A stretch of 51,490 nt of DNA from Acanthaster planci (GCF_001949145.1 NW_019091395.1:1081466-1132955), one strand, 5' to 3'; shown: positions 34,268-47,100, counted from the first letter of the stretch. Numbers and translations are program-made. Notes: generated by a model not told the origin, from the letters alone.

Positions 34268-34586
34268 TGGGTGCGTTCGATTAGCTTACACGTGTAAGTC
34301 AAACTTACACGAGAGCGTTTGTTTAGCCGTCACGTGATCCTCATGCCTGCCCTGGTGTCAGCCACTACAACCCCGGCTGGCGAGCGGGTCTCTGGAGGCT
34401 GCCCGAGTGTAATGACGTCACGCATGGCCTGTTCGTGCATGGACGCACATGATGGAACGTGGCGGGGACTTGACCTTATTCCCAGGATGCCTTGGCGAGT
34501 ACACTGCAGCGTTCGATTACCCTCATTTCGAGGCTTCCCTTGCGTGTAACACTGGTGTATTTAGGGAAGCTAATCGAACGCACCCA
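34268..34586. mobile_element. 319-bp MITE with 20-bp terminal inverted repeats
   Basis: Left end TGGGTGCGTTCGATTAGCTT; the right end in reverse has the same 20 bases. Inside, short inverted stretches (ttacacgtgtaa, cttacacg) follow the left end. No coding capacity. The target duplication is unclear, so the superfamily is left open. Confidence 0.8.
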
Positions 34587-36273
34587 TAATTAAACGGGCG
34601 CCTATGCGGTGAGTACAATCAAAATTATGGGCAAATTCACCCCTCGGTATAGGGAATTTACACACAGTTGAAGAATTCCAGCCATGAAATTCTGTGAAGC
34701 CATTTTTCGATTGTAAACAAATCCTAGTCTATTTATTTAATCTGGCCCTTAGGAATTCAAAATAATACAGTTGCAACATTTGAAAAAAGAGATAGCAGTA
34801 CCGCAAAGCAAAAAAATGTGAACATATTTTGGAAGCACATGTGAACAAATACAGGCAATGTAAATGCGTTGAGCGTAATGCGCACGCGCACTGGACACCC
34901 TGCCATCCGTCGCTTCGCTGATTTTTTGCCCATACTTTTCAAAATCACAGTTATACGCGCCATACTGGCGGGCTATACGTTTATTACGTCTTCGGGTATA
35001 AAAAAACCCGCCCTCTTTTGTTCCGCTCAAATTGGACACCTGCTTTTAAAATGAATTGTGATAAAATATAAACAAATTCCTAAGTTTTCTTCTTCTGGTC
35101 GTTCGTTTTGGTTGTGACTTCAGTTTACTAGGGGGAGTAAAATGCGCTGGGCCGGTTTTAAGCGTGCGGCTCGGGCATGAGTTGCGTCCATTCTCTTCAG
35201 CAAGACCGGCCAAGCACGAATTTATACCTTTTTAGTCGGACAGCTTAAAGAATTACATTATAGATGGAATTCACATTAGCGGCGTCTGCGCATATCCGCA
35301 TCGAAACCGAGGTTCTCCGTGTTGAACTTTGTCGCGCGCGCCCGCGGAGTCCACACAGTACATGCAGTATCCGGTTGTGTGAATTCAAATTTCAAATTTA
35401 CTGTAAAATGACAAATCCTTTGTAATATAATGCTGTAAAATTTCAGCTCAAAAAAGCACTTACAAATAAGAGAAATATCAATCGAAGTTCCTCCAAAGGA
35501 AAATCAGTATTCGAAAGAAAACTTCCAGACAAATGTCAATATCAATTTAATGAATTTACCAGGTATGGCAGAATTTAGTTCCCTAGGCGAAATGCCCAAC
35601 AAATTGCAGTATAAACTCCGGAGAAAACAAGGTTGATTAAAAGTATGCCATAAGCTGGAACGATCTGAAAGGCTCAAGGTACGTAATAGAAGATCTTTAA
35701 GTCAAAACTTGCAAGTGTTATAACTACGTCTGCTCTCAATTTTAAAATATCTGACATACAGCTCGATGTAATATCAAATCCGTCCCTCCTTAATATGTCG
35801 GCTTTCAGATGTACTTAATAGACGAATCTTTCACAGTTATTTTGCAAGTCGATCAATGAGTAAAACGATTGCGGTTACACCATGCATAAATCTCTTTCTG
35901 GAGTATGTGTGGTTCTGAGAAGAACCGGGGAATAACTCGACGTTTCGAACAGTGCACTCTGTCCGTCTCACACATACTCAAGAAAGAGATTTATCCATGG
36001 TGTAACCGCAATCGTTTTACTTATGTAGTTCTTTCACCATGAAAACCTTCAAGTCTTACAAGTCGATCAATGTCACTAAGTTTAATAAGCCAGGTCACGG
36101 CCTGTATTCAAATAAACGATGAAAAAAATCATTCATCAATGTTTTTTCAGTTCCCTATGACTGGTTTTGTGAAAGGACTTGTAACTGAACTTGTGGAGGG
36201 ACTTGTACGATGAACCCGAATGAAAGCCTGTGCAGTGGGTTCCAATAACTGACTACTGTTTCTGTTTGTGAAG
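34587..36273. other. Non-coding upstream of receptor-tail exons
   Basis: Searched for Ig-like or other ectodomain exons on the plus strand and found none. It holds the foldback at 35860-36020 and a short inverted pair (gaattcacattagcgg near 35268, ccggttgtgtgaattc near 35371). Confidence 0.45.
35845..36072. mobile_element. Foldback element flanked by 14-bp direct repeats
   Basis: Arms 35860-35911 and 35969-36020 (52 bp, 50 matches as inverted repeat, beginning gtaaaacgattgcggttaca) with a 57-nt spacer containing cgacgtttcgaacagtg. The direct repeat caagtcgatcaatg at 35845-35858 recurs at 36059-36072, like a target-site duplication around a 200-bp insertion. It lies about 200 bp before the receptor transmembrane exon. 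Confidence 0.8.
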
Positions 36274-36768
36274 GCCAGGGTGATGGACAATTAGGAGTCA
36301 TCATAGGAGTAATAATTGCTACAGTTATCACTGTCATTGTGTTATCAGGAGGCACCGGTAAGTGTGCAATTTGAACTCAAAATTCCGAATTCAAATTGTC
36401 ACAGGTTTCAAGCATTGCACTCACCCAGCAAGTCCCTTTTTCTTGTGCCATACCTGACTACTTCCTTACTCTTTGGACAAGGAGGAGAACTCAAGAGCAA
36501 CTAAGAGCCGATCTATCCCCTGACACCTGTTGAGGAGGGTGCCAGTGGTGTACACAACAGGGCCGCGGACAGTCCGACCGGGGCGAATGTTGATGCTCCA
36601 CACGGCTACTTCGCCGTGTTGGAGAGCGAAAAATGGAAGCAAGCACGCACACTTACGAACAAGTGGCTGGCGACAACTCCACCAGAGGTCTTCCTGCCAT
36701 CTCTGCCACCTGGCAGAACTGCCAAAACGCTACCGAAAGTAAGGAAGCTTGCGCGGGTGCCATTGTAA
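36274..36768 (+). CDS. Transmembrane and cytoplasmic-tail exons of an unidentified receptor (partial)
   Basis: Exon 36274-36357 lies between an acceptor (..tttgtgaag) and a consensus donor (gtaagt) and is phase 1 at both ends, as in many receptor genes. It encodes 'GDGQLGVIIGVIIATVITVI', a strongly hydrophobic span. The next exon, best read from the acceptor at 36506, continues in frame to TAA at 36766-36768, 87 codons including stop, and starts 'EPIYPLTPVEEGAS'. It includes 'GYFAVLE' and a basic C-terminus. Earlier acceptors (for example 36480) run into a stop at once. A competing frame (36633-36833) contains 'THTYEQVAG', so the tail's 3' part is uncertain. No ectodomain or signal peptide was found upstream; it may be further away, lost or interrupted. 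The gene seems to be a type I membrane protein, but the family is not recognisable from the tail. Confidence 0.45.
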
Positions 36769-39740
36769 TTCAAGACACTTGTGAATGTGTAATCATTGAT
36801 CAAGCTCCTGTGAGGGCGCTTATCTCGAATTGAATCGTGAAAGTGCAGAATAAGGAGCAAAGATATAATAATATCACCGACTCTACATGTGGGTCAGTTA
36901 TTGGCAATTGTTCGGGGGCAGGAAGCTCAAAGTAGGCAAACTGTCGATCTAAAATGAAAAAAAAAGTATTCAGCTCGTGCTTGTGAAAAACACAATCCAA
37001 GATAAACCAATATCCACCTTGAAATGATGTGCACCCTAACGATAAAGAAGAAACGGGCTTCCAGGAAGTTTTCCCACTGAACTCATGTACTCGCTGGGCG
37101 CACTGAGACGCGAAGGCTGCTTTTAAACAGGAATCATATTGTTCTTGTTTTTAAGGAATCTGTGCACCCACACGGCGAGTTACAATGCATCCAATGACCA
37201 TTGCTGCATCTTAGAAACACTCTCTCTTGTTCCCGCTCGGGGTGGCTACCCAGAAACGTGAAACGCTTTTTTTAAAGGGACTATATTAAATAGCAGAAAT
37301 ACCATTATTAAGTATAATGATGTCATAATTTGAAACAATGATCTCGCGTGGTGTTTTAAAGAAATTTACGAGCCGCACTTATTAATGTCAAATTGAAAGC
37401 AACGTCTTCAGTTTCACCAAACCCCATATAGGCCAAAGCTGTAAACAGGCGTTATTTACGAGTCAGCATCTTAAATCTCGGCGATTTCTATACTAAAAGT
37501 AAACACTCGCGGGAGTGCCAAGCGACAAGTTGTATAAGTTGTCATCATGGTGTTCCAGTGGATAGTTTCAAATTACAGAGAAAAAGCCATGTCATATTTT
37601 CCAAGGGGAAACTGCGCCAGTAACTCTTCAATAAAAGTTAGACTCTTTTTCCACGACCAGTGTGTAGATAGCATGAATGAATGATGAATTTTTTTTTTAA
37701 ATGTACTCGCGACTTGTATGTAAATCCTGAAAGCGTTAAATATGAAACACACATGTAGAAACAGTGGAACTGTGCCAAATCGCACACGTTTCTGTACATA
37801 GCACGATATTAAAAATGCATTTGTATAATGTATAGTCACATCTACTCTGTCTGCCGCTGACAGCTTGTGTATAAATGATTACTAATAATCTTAATTATTT
37901 CAATGTAGGGAACAATACCTGAGTAAGGGCGCCCTCATCCTTCCAATACGAGTTACAGAGGTAATTAACATAAAGTTTAAACTTTTTAGGCGCTTCCCGG
38001 GCACGTGGTGTCAAGGTAGCTAGTCTCTTTGCTTTTGGGGTCTCCAATGTAGAACCGTACTCCTCTCTGTATTTTGTTTCTATTAATTTGCAGGGAGTAT
38101 GGCTTCGGCCATGCTCCTAAATGTAGGACCCTTAGTAAGTACTTGTCATTGTTTAAATAGCCTACTTGACACGATCTTCTGTCGGAAAAATTGTACGATT
38201 TATGGGGCCCCGTGTGGTAACTGTTTTCTGTATTACAATGTGCCATACTGTGTTGGTCAGCTAGCCATGTGCCCTGTTAGCCTTTGACCATCAACCCATT
38301 GTTTTTATTAATTACGGTGCCGTCCAGCCATTACACTACACCAACTGTTTTCATATTAAATAAATTGTAGTTCTGGAGTTAGACATCATTTATTGTTCAT
38401 GTGTTCTCCAAGAGCTCGTCTGATTTAATTAGGAGACCGTTCCTCCTTCCTCCCGCTGTTCAGCTGACGCGGGGCTGGTCCGCTACATTAATTATTACTA
38501 ATTTATTTCGGTAAAAGGTGTAATTGTGAGGGCGACAATACTACCGAAAACTGTCGAAAATATATATTCATTGTAATTTTTATGGTGTATGACCTGGATT
38601 CGATCGTGCTTATACCAAGGTTTTGTCTTACAAAGGCCATCTTCAAATTCACTCGTACAATGTCCTTGATTTTTATGCTATTCAGTATTGAAAGTCTCAT
38701 TTGATTCGTAACTCTGCGTGCGACGTTCATACGCCCGGAAACTACATCAAGACTGACAAAATGTCATGTCTGGACAGCTGCCAATAACTCGACTTTGAGT
38801 GACAAGACAGTGGTTGTTCACAGCAGCTCTAGGTTTTCAAAAAAACCCATTCCGTTTTCCGACAAGTTGCACTTTTTACATTGATACGGCTGGTGTCAAC
38901 AATAATCTATGAGTAACCACTGACTACCATCTTTTTTATGAAAGATCATGACTAATATTCAGTCTGCATCTTTTGCAATCCACAAAAGTATAGGTGATTC
39001 GAATGTAAGTCGGCAGATCAATAGTTCATGCATTTGCAACCCCCAGGCTATACAAACTGCCCTATATCGAGATCAGTTACTTAGAGCTAGCACACAACTC
39101 TGCAGTCCCATTGGGGACCTGGCGTTCTTGTAAGAAACGTGATCTTGAATCATGTTGGTCGGGATTGTTTATTTGCTTTCGCTGTTGCACGGTTTGTCTG
39201 TCTGTGTCTCTCCAGTGTTGGTTAAATTTGATAAGTTTTACGATAATAGTGTGATTTTCCTCAATCTATTATTTTGGGTGCAAAGTTTCGTAATGTGTTG
39301 TCAAATAATTTTATCAAACTTTACAATCTCAAATTTAAAGATTTTATTAAAAACTGATACATGCATTTGTAAACGTTTTACAAGTGCTTTGAGACTTTTA
39401 TGTTATGTATAAGCTTTTATAATTAATATTGCTAATGTTGGATATTAATAAAGCGTTGTGTTATGTTCAATAGGACCGCTTATATACAAAATTCTGCCAG
39501 AAATCTGGTCGGGGGAGATTTTTATCTTAGTAAGGTCTTCTTTTTTTGGGGGGGGAGCAAAGAAAAGTAGCATTATACTAAAAACATACCAGACCTAAAA
39601 GATTTGTTTTCTGCCCAAATGAACACCCTATCTACACCTGACCACCAAACGCTGCCAAGCAGTGGCCAAGAATTGTCAGTCACAGAGCGCCATAATACTT
39701 TCACAACTACCTTTGCAAGACGAAAGGACAGGCTAGTGCG

Positions 39741-39865
39741 GAGTGGCGTATCAGGGGGAGGGGGAGGACAGGGGAGACGCCCCCCCCCCTTTTTTCCCCA
39801 AACATCATGTCGAATAAGCCCAACGCTGCATTCGCTTTTGAATTTGCCCCACACCACACAACAAA
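39741..39865 (-). mobile_element. Fragment of the hAT-like repeat seen at 26521
   Basis: Begins gtggcgtatcaggggg, followed by G and C runs and, inverted, a relative of caaattcaaaagcaaatgca plus gggctcattcaacatg at 27360-27400. Only part of the element remains; the second end is not seen. Confidence 0.65.
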
Positions 39866-40740
39866 CACGACCACTTACCTTACATACCTAGTGTGGACAT
39901 TCCTTTCTTTTCGTGCAGGTAAGAAAACTCAGTGAAAATACTCGTTTTTCTTGAACTGGAAACACGATTTTCAGCTGGCTTTTTGTACGAGGTTTCCTTG
40001 ACTATTCCTTTTAAGAAAGATGACCCCTACTCCAAAATGCCTCTAAACCTCTTTTTCAGAGAAGGACAAACGTCCTGTGGACCTGTGCAAGTCCTCAGAA
40101 CATCTTCCCTTCCTGCATCATGTGGACATCTTTTGTTCACAAGTCCACTCTAGGTATGCAAGGATAGCGCACCCACACACACTAAACGCCGCTGATTTCC
40201 ATACACAAACAGAGTAGATCTAATTACCCCTTTACCCTGTCAGGGGATGCAATTAGATAATGTCTAACAAGCCTAAACGTTTTGGCTTATTACTAAAAAC
40301 AAAAGAAATGACACTTTGAAAAGCAATAACTGACCCCAGTTTCACCATCTCTGGCCAACCGTGACAACTAACACGTCATTTGAAAAGTTCATGGAAACAC
40401 TGCAACTTTTCCCAGTACATCGCCCACTGTGGATGCGGGGTCACCAAAGTCTTACCAAAATACTCCCCTGGTGTCCTCTTTTCATCAATGGTCATAGTAC
40501 TTTATCTTTGAATATGCCTTGTTAGAAATGCAGTGACAACTTGGGACTGCCCTCTGACCCGACACTCCGCGGTTTATGGTCACCCAACACAACATGATGG
40601 AATCGGTGAACAGTACAGCACAATAATAATGCAGGCTACAGTTATGACGTTATGCCAGTTTGCTCGAGATTCTTGAAAATACCATCTCCAACCAAAAGGG
40701 AAAGATTTGCTTACAGAATTAGTGGATATACACCTAGGCC

Positions 40741-40784
40741 TTTGATCACCCTTACCTTTTGATCGCCCTTACCTTTTGATCTCC
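40741..40784. repeat. Short tandem repeat, 16-17-bp unit
   Basis: About 2.7 units of cttttgatcgcccttac with single-base changes. Too short to carry a function that I can name. Confidence 0.7.
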
Positions 40785-41752
40785 TAAAGCTTTTTGAAAA
40801 TCGTTAACGCCAAAACCATTTCCAGAAAGAGCAAAATAATATTTACAATATCTTCATATTTCTACTCCCATAGTAATAGGAAAATATGTTTTATATATGC
40901 ACACGTCTGTTGATTTATGTACCAAAAGCTTGTTGGAATCCAACCTATCACAAATTCCAACATCAAAATTATAGATTATTATAATCCTCAGGCTCCAACA
41001 TCGTGAATGACACAATATAGTTATTCAAAACATTGAAAAATGTCAGAATAAATAGAATCAGTTCTTATGTGTTTATTAATAGCAAAACGAATCACTGCAA
41101 CAGACTAAGATCACGTTAAAAAGGTGGAAACTGTATATCAGACCTAGACATAAAAAAGTATCAATGATATAGTCCATCAAATGTATGGCTGAATTGGACA
41201 ATCCACATAACTTGACCATAACATATATCAAACTATTAATAGTTTGATAGTTAATAGTGTTAATAGTTTCAATTTTGAGGTACAATAACATACAACAACT
41301 TAGATATCTCCGCAAAAAACAAAAAGCCCCACGCACAGAGAGTTGATAACAACTTCAATTTGTGCACGCTGAAGTGAAATAAGACGTCAAAAACATTAAA
41401 TTTGAAAACTGAACATCTTAACTGCGTGCATAATACTGCCTTTTAATGAATTAATTCATGTGAAGAAAAATAAGCTTTAAAAGAAGATTCCATGTTCAGA
41501 ATTTCGGTTTTTTTGGTGAGAAGTATTAAGCATATTGTGGTGCTAATTTCAACTCTCGATTCGGTGTGGTTACGCAGAGGAAAGGTGATATCATTGTCGT
41601 ATTTTCACTATTTTCTCTGAAAATCGATTACACAGTGAAGTCAAACACTGACAGTGACTGAAAATAAAAGGAAATGTTTGAAATGAGCACTCAACCTTCT
41701 GACCTCTCTGTTACACTCCAGTGTGATCTTCAATATTATCTCCTGCAACTTT

Positions 41753-43912
41753 CTAGCTGATCAGCCCGTCAGTCCTTCGTTTGTCGGCCACCGGTCCATC
41801 ATACACCCCGTAGCGAGTCAGAAACTCCCGTGCGTCCTGCTTGCCCGTGTCGAAGAGCTTTCCCAGGACGTCCTGCGGGGGCGGGTTGAGAACAAAGTCC
41901 AGACCGTTGGCGTTGGAGCCGATGGGAACCCTGTACATGTTGAAGGGCGAGGCCTCGTAGTGCTCGTGGCTGATGTCTTTCCAGGTGGAAGTGATATTGT
42001 CCTGGGGTCGGTAGTGCGCGGCCTGCTTATTCGGGGAGATGGTGATGAGCGTTCCCGCTGGAAACTGAAGATTCTCGATCCCTCCAGGACTCGAGTTCAG
42101 AAGAGATCCGTCAACCCAGAACTAAAACATAGGTATTTAGGTTTAATAGCTTTTCATCGTGCAGAAGGGTCACTGAAACAATGAAGACTGGAATGCATGC
42201 AGAAATGACATCACAAGATGAAGGGAGAAATTTAAAGTAATTAGGAAGAGACGATGGTAAACATAATGTCAGCTTCATATAGTAGATTTACAGACAGTTA
42301 AATTACACCATAAGGTGTGACCCTCTTTATGGCACTGTGCAGAGATACACTGACGTAAAGAAACACAATATTTAAAAATAATATTTTGTTCGAGTTCAGA
42401 CATTTAATGGCACATCTGGTGACCCGTAGCATTACCTTTCCTTGGAAAGATGGAGCTTTCCAGTCACTGAACCAGGGTACGTACATGCTGGCCAGAAGAA
42501 CCTGTAAAACGCCGCACAAAAAAACAGTTCAATTGTTTTCGGGTTTTTTTGGATAATTTTGCAATATTTTAAAATCAAGTTCAACATCCCACAGCTAACA
42601 CGATTTTTAGTAATTCCCCCAAAGGTTTATGCCATCTTTTGCAAAGATGGGAAAGGTGTGTCGTCAGGTTGGTGTAACCAAGGCTTTATGTGCCGTTGAA
42701 AAAATGGAATTTTCGTCCCATTTTCACTGTCCAAATTTTGCTGCTTTCAGTTTGGTTTGAAAATCTGATTACGGTAGCAATCTGCTACCATCTGCTTCAA
42801 GGCTTTCCTTGAAATTTCTAAAACTTCAAAAATGACGGTAGCAACAACAAGCTTTTTGAGCCTAGTAGCTTTCAGTCTGACTATTCTATTGCAAAAGATG
42901 CAATTTCTTTATCAATTTTCAAAAATGATTTGGTTCAATCAGGAAAAATGATTCCAGGGAGAAATATGCATGTTTTTTCCAAACCTCAATCAGGTCCTCT
43001 CTGCTGCTGAAAGTTGTCACCACTTTCCTCTCGCCGCATGCCCACACTTTCCCGCCAAACTCCAGGACGTTCGGCTTTTTTGTCGGCTGCGGAACGAGGG
43101 CGCTCGTTTTGCATCGGGGGTCAGGGGTCACGGACACAAGCTCCATGATCGGCACGTGGAGTCGCCCTGAGCAGGTCACGTGGGCGTTGTCCTTCAAATG
43201 GGTGTCCAGGATGTTCCGGATGTCGCTCATGAGGTCATATCCCGGAGTTACGGCACCGTAGGTCTTTTGGGAAATCGATTCCGCCAGATCGTAAATCGAT
43301 TGTAAATATTGCTGAACAATTGAAAAATAGATGATCGATTGACATGAGGTTAATAGAAATCAGGACGACAATGATTGAGGACATATCACACACTTTAAAG
43401 GCAGTGTGAAAAGGATTTAGGGCAAATCATTACTAAAATATGAAGTCATGTTTCTATTATTTTTGATTTTGGTTGAGGAATACGAATAGAGGTCTCCTGT
43501 CACAGGGTACCATACTTTAATGTGCAGTCTGAAATGAAAAACAATCTCAGCTAGGTTCTTGGAGTCGTCACAATTTCAAAAATCCAGCCTGCATCATATT
43601 CATATGACAACTCTCTTTTCCCTATAGATGTTTAGTGGAAATTATGTAGGCCTGCATTCGACATGGCTAATCTGTGGCTGTTACTGTTCTACCAAAGCAC
43701 AGAAACGTCTACTCCTCAGGACTTACGGAAAGTCTCTCTGGCGCGCTGAGCATGACACACGCCGTGCTAGCCCCTGCGGATGTACCCCCGTAACACCGCA
43801 CATGCCGCACTACTTCCTTGCCGTAATCTAACAGACACACCGCTGAGCCGATATTGTACACTCCCAGAAACGATGTTCCAGCGAAGGAGAGGTTGCAGCC
43901 TTCAGATGACAT
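41753..43912 (-). CDS. Patatin-like phospholipase (PNPLA-type) gene B (315 aa)
   Basis: Four minus-strand exons, all phase 0: 43912-43727 (62 codons), 43311-42985 (109), 42501-42436 (22) and 42121-41753 (122 + stop TAG). PNPLA proteins are acyl hydrolases acting on triglyceride, phospholipid or retinyl esters, often at lipid droplets or membranes. Order of motifs: oxyanion loop 'FAGTSFLGVY' near residue 10 (vertebrate PNPLA1-5 usually have Gly where this has Ser14); nucleophile elbow 'YGGTSAGA' with Ser45; 'NAHVTCSGRLHV'; 'FSSREDLIE'; 'YVPWFSDWKAPSFQG'; catalytic Asp197 in 'WVDGS'. The dyad is intact, so activity is plausible. The Ser-Asp distance (152) exceeds that of human PNPLA2 (119) because of an insert of about 33 aa after 'RLHV', shared with gene A. 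An acceptor just before the ATG (..ttttccccag, then tcaca) implies an upstream, probably untranslated exon. The substrate is not readable from sequence. Confidence 0.9.
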
Positions 43913-43993
43913 TGTGACTGGGGAAAATAAAAAGTAAACACAATAAAAAAAAACAGTAACTTATATTTTATTTATAATCATTATTCATGTTGC

Positions 43994-44166
43994 TACGGAA
44001 GCGTATAAGGTCCACTGGCCAAAAAAAATGTTTTTCGAGTTACTATCTCGCCGCGGCGAGATAGTAACTCGCCACGGCGAGTTACACATTCAACGATTTA
44101 ACTCGCCGCGGCGAGATAGTATCTCGATAAAAGGTTTTTTGTAAGTGGCCCTCATACGCTTCCGTA
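43994..44166. mobile_element. 173-bp MITE with nested GC-rich palindromes
   Basis: Terminal inverted repeats: left TACGGAAGCGTATAAGG, right in reverse TACGGAAGCGTATGAGG. The interior has the self-complementary motif ctcgccgcggcgag twice and a near copy (ctcgccacggcgag), in arrays of 'actatctcgccgcggcgag'. No reading frame. It sits about 80 bp upstream of patatin gene B's first coding exon. Target duplication not clear. Confidence 0.85.
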
Positions 44167-47100
44167 TATTGCCCTCTTTCTCCAAAAAAACCACAGACAA
44201 TTACCGACCACCTGCGATTGCCTGCCTTTCTTGACCTTAATTTTCTGTCATTGTTACACATCAGTAAGGAAACTTTTATGAAAGTAAAACCTTTAACAAA
44301 CAACCGTCAATATTGTCGACCCTGTGAAGCCTAATAGGAAAGAAGCTTCCAAAACACGAAATTCCAGTCTTGTTTATTGGCCTGTGTTTGGACACGGAGT
44401 GGATTAGTCGAGTGTACGGGTACAGAGGGATCAGGCCATTTCTCGGTTTCTTTCCAGCCTTCGTTTCCGCAACTCCACCTAAAGAACAGAAATTCATTAA
44501 ATGGTTAAAAAGCACTCCAAACATTGATCTCCTGTCTTGAATATGAATTATCAATGCCTGTCTGTCTGTCGGGCGGGCTGCTCCCCCAGTACGGACAAAC
44601 AGCGACCTGTAGACAAGTTACAACTTATGGTGTCCATGAAACAACGGCAAAGAATCACACAGTCCAACTTAGTTTTCATGCGTTTTGCGCCACGTTTGTG
44701 GTTTTGTACTAAAAACAACAAGGGACCTTATCTTAACTAGCGGTGCACTGCCCTGGTGTCTTGTCGGAGAAATCAACTTTACAAAAAATATGACTCCACG
44801 TAGACTTAAGGCCATGGTAGAAAACCTACATTTGGATGCTTGATCATTGGGCAGGGCTATCGACACTAGTCTAGGCCAATACAGTTTGTGACCAAAGTCC
44901 CTATTCCTCGAGCTGAAACGAATTTTGTTTCCGCCCAGAAAAGGTTCCACTTTACAGCAATACTTTATCAAGAGTACAAAAATAAGCGTCGATTGTCAAC
45001 GGTTGCTCCCCATCTCATATCTGCTTAGCACGCTCAAGTAATATTCCAGCGACAAATTCTGGCCAGGATGTAGAATCGACGATCGAGTCTTCCCCGGCTG
45101 CTCGATCAGGTGCATGCAGGAAGCAGAGAACACTGTGCTTGTCAATGAGGGCAAAACAATTGCAGGCTTACGGTCAGAGAGCCGAAACAGTTAACAAATT
45201 AACCAGTTAATTTCATCTTGGTTGGCGGCATTTGCCTGAGATCATAACCTCTACAATCATGTTTCTGTGCAAAAAGTACCTTATGGATCATTTTGATAGT
45301 CATCCGACCGGTATGGCGTCTAGTCTTGTGCAATGTTGAAAGACAACACATTGAAAAACCCATAGCTCAGCGGAATCCCTTGTCAATGAAAACTGGAAAG
45401 ACTCCAAGACACGAGTTTGTGGAAGGAAATTTTCATTGCTTAAGAGACTTGCCCAAGAACGAAACCAGCCTAGCCACGCCGCACAAATCGCGCATAAGAC
45501 GTTTTATCGATTTCTGGGATTATCCCCATTGTGTTCGTCCCACGTTTTAAAATTACATGAATCAGGGCTCGTTCCCAATACATGTACAACAAATCGATGG
45601 ACGCGCTAAATAAATAAGCGTGTCGCACGGCAGTTATTTACCGGGCTTTCACGCCACAGGGCTTGCTAAGCTCTTGCTGACACAGAGGTGTCATTTGTCA
45701 TGCTGAATAGTACACAGTCTAACAAAATAAAACTACGAATGGTGCATAAAAGACAGGCAGATATTTCCACAAAGGTCTAGACGCACAGAAATTTGTTTTA
45801 GGCCTTCACAAGCCAACGAGTAACAAACTAGTCACAACTGTGATACTCAAAGAGCTGCAGCCGGTACCTTTGCGTATTTGCAATCAATCAGTTTGGAATA
45901 GACCCAAGGAATACTAACATTCTACCGGTTTATTCCTATACAACGCTCTTCCATTTTCACTGGTCATGATATTTTTATTGAATAGCCGAACACGAGAGAT
46001 CTGGTGAGACAGCCCCTGTAAAAGGCAAAGCGCTCATACGTTCACAATAGACTAGCAACACTTGTATGGCCTCTGCATTGCCAGGTAAAGGTTACGCAGC
46101 CATGGCAACCAGCAACAAAAGTTTAACCTCGAGGGCACGGCTCGTCGAATTCAGTCAATCTACCTCACTTTCCTCGTATTTTTCTGGATTTTTGGTTCAC
46201 TGAGTACGGAGTGGACTAGGCCCTATACTGATACGCACAAATGTAAATCAGAGTGGTGTCCAGTTAATTTGGGCTCGACACGGCTTTGCTCAGTTACTCA
46301 AGCCGGTCTTTTTAAATTTAAAGTTTAGTTTCGACAGGTGAAACTAGAAATACCTTTCATTTTAATTCAATGCACAACAGCACGTTATATCTCCACCGAA
46401 TATTCTGAAAACATCAGACGCACAGTACTGCAAAGGCTGCTCTGTGCAAGAGCAACATTTCCTCCTTTCGACTGTACTTTTCCACTGCATAACCCCTAAA
46501 TCCTCGGTCTATAAATCACCTTTCAGGCTAATGCTGCAATAGTGGCCATCCTAGCCAGATTTTTATTTTTAACCAGGCTTTCTACCTGATTGCAGTCATG
46601 TTTCACCTGAAACTTGAACTCGGAAAAACCTCTGTGGCTTAACGTCACGAAAGGCAAGCATAAATTAGCAGTGTAAAGTGAACCACTGCCGGTTTGGAAA
46701 TGTTCGCTCACTATTGGGGAACCGTTAATTACATTTACGACAGAAATTTACAGGGCTGAATCGAAGCCGTCGAAACACATTTCATTTCTAAGTAAGAAAC
46801 TCGTTTCCGGAATGCTTCCCGAATGAGTCATGTCATGGAGTTGGCGTGTTCCATTACATGCGTAGGGCCTATCGTTTTATTTGAAGGAAACTCTACAGCA
46901 AAATATATACATTTACAAATAACAAACTTGGAAATTGTAAGTCCTCACCTTTCCCACATGAAATTACTTTCAGTTACAATCGGCCGCTGTTCATACGCCC
47001 ACGACAACAAATCACCGACAAATATTCACACTGAAGCGCTCACGGCACGGCTAGGAGATCAAATACAGGAAGAGACAACAAGTGCACCCGTGAAAAGAGG

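Larger units (their letters stand above)
36769..41752. other. Intergenic between receptor tail and patatin gene B
   Basis: No gene recognised. It contains a fragment of the hAT-like repeat (39741-39865), a short tandem repeat (40741-40784), and an AT palindrome aaactattaatagttt near 41229. Small frames are unsupported. Confidence 0.45.

Noticed and set aside
33887-34297. 136-codon plus-strand frame
   Set aside because: Its end runs into the terminal repeat of the MITE at 34268, and no domain is visible.
11072-34615. 15-bp match gcgcctatgcggtga between about 11079 (inverted) and 34599
   Set aside because: Matches of this length are expected by chance in a window of this size, and the flanks do not agree.
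41723-42184. 153-codon plus-strand frame
   Set aside because: Shadow of the last exon of patatin gene B on the opposite strand.
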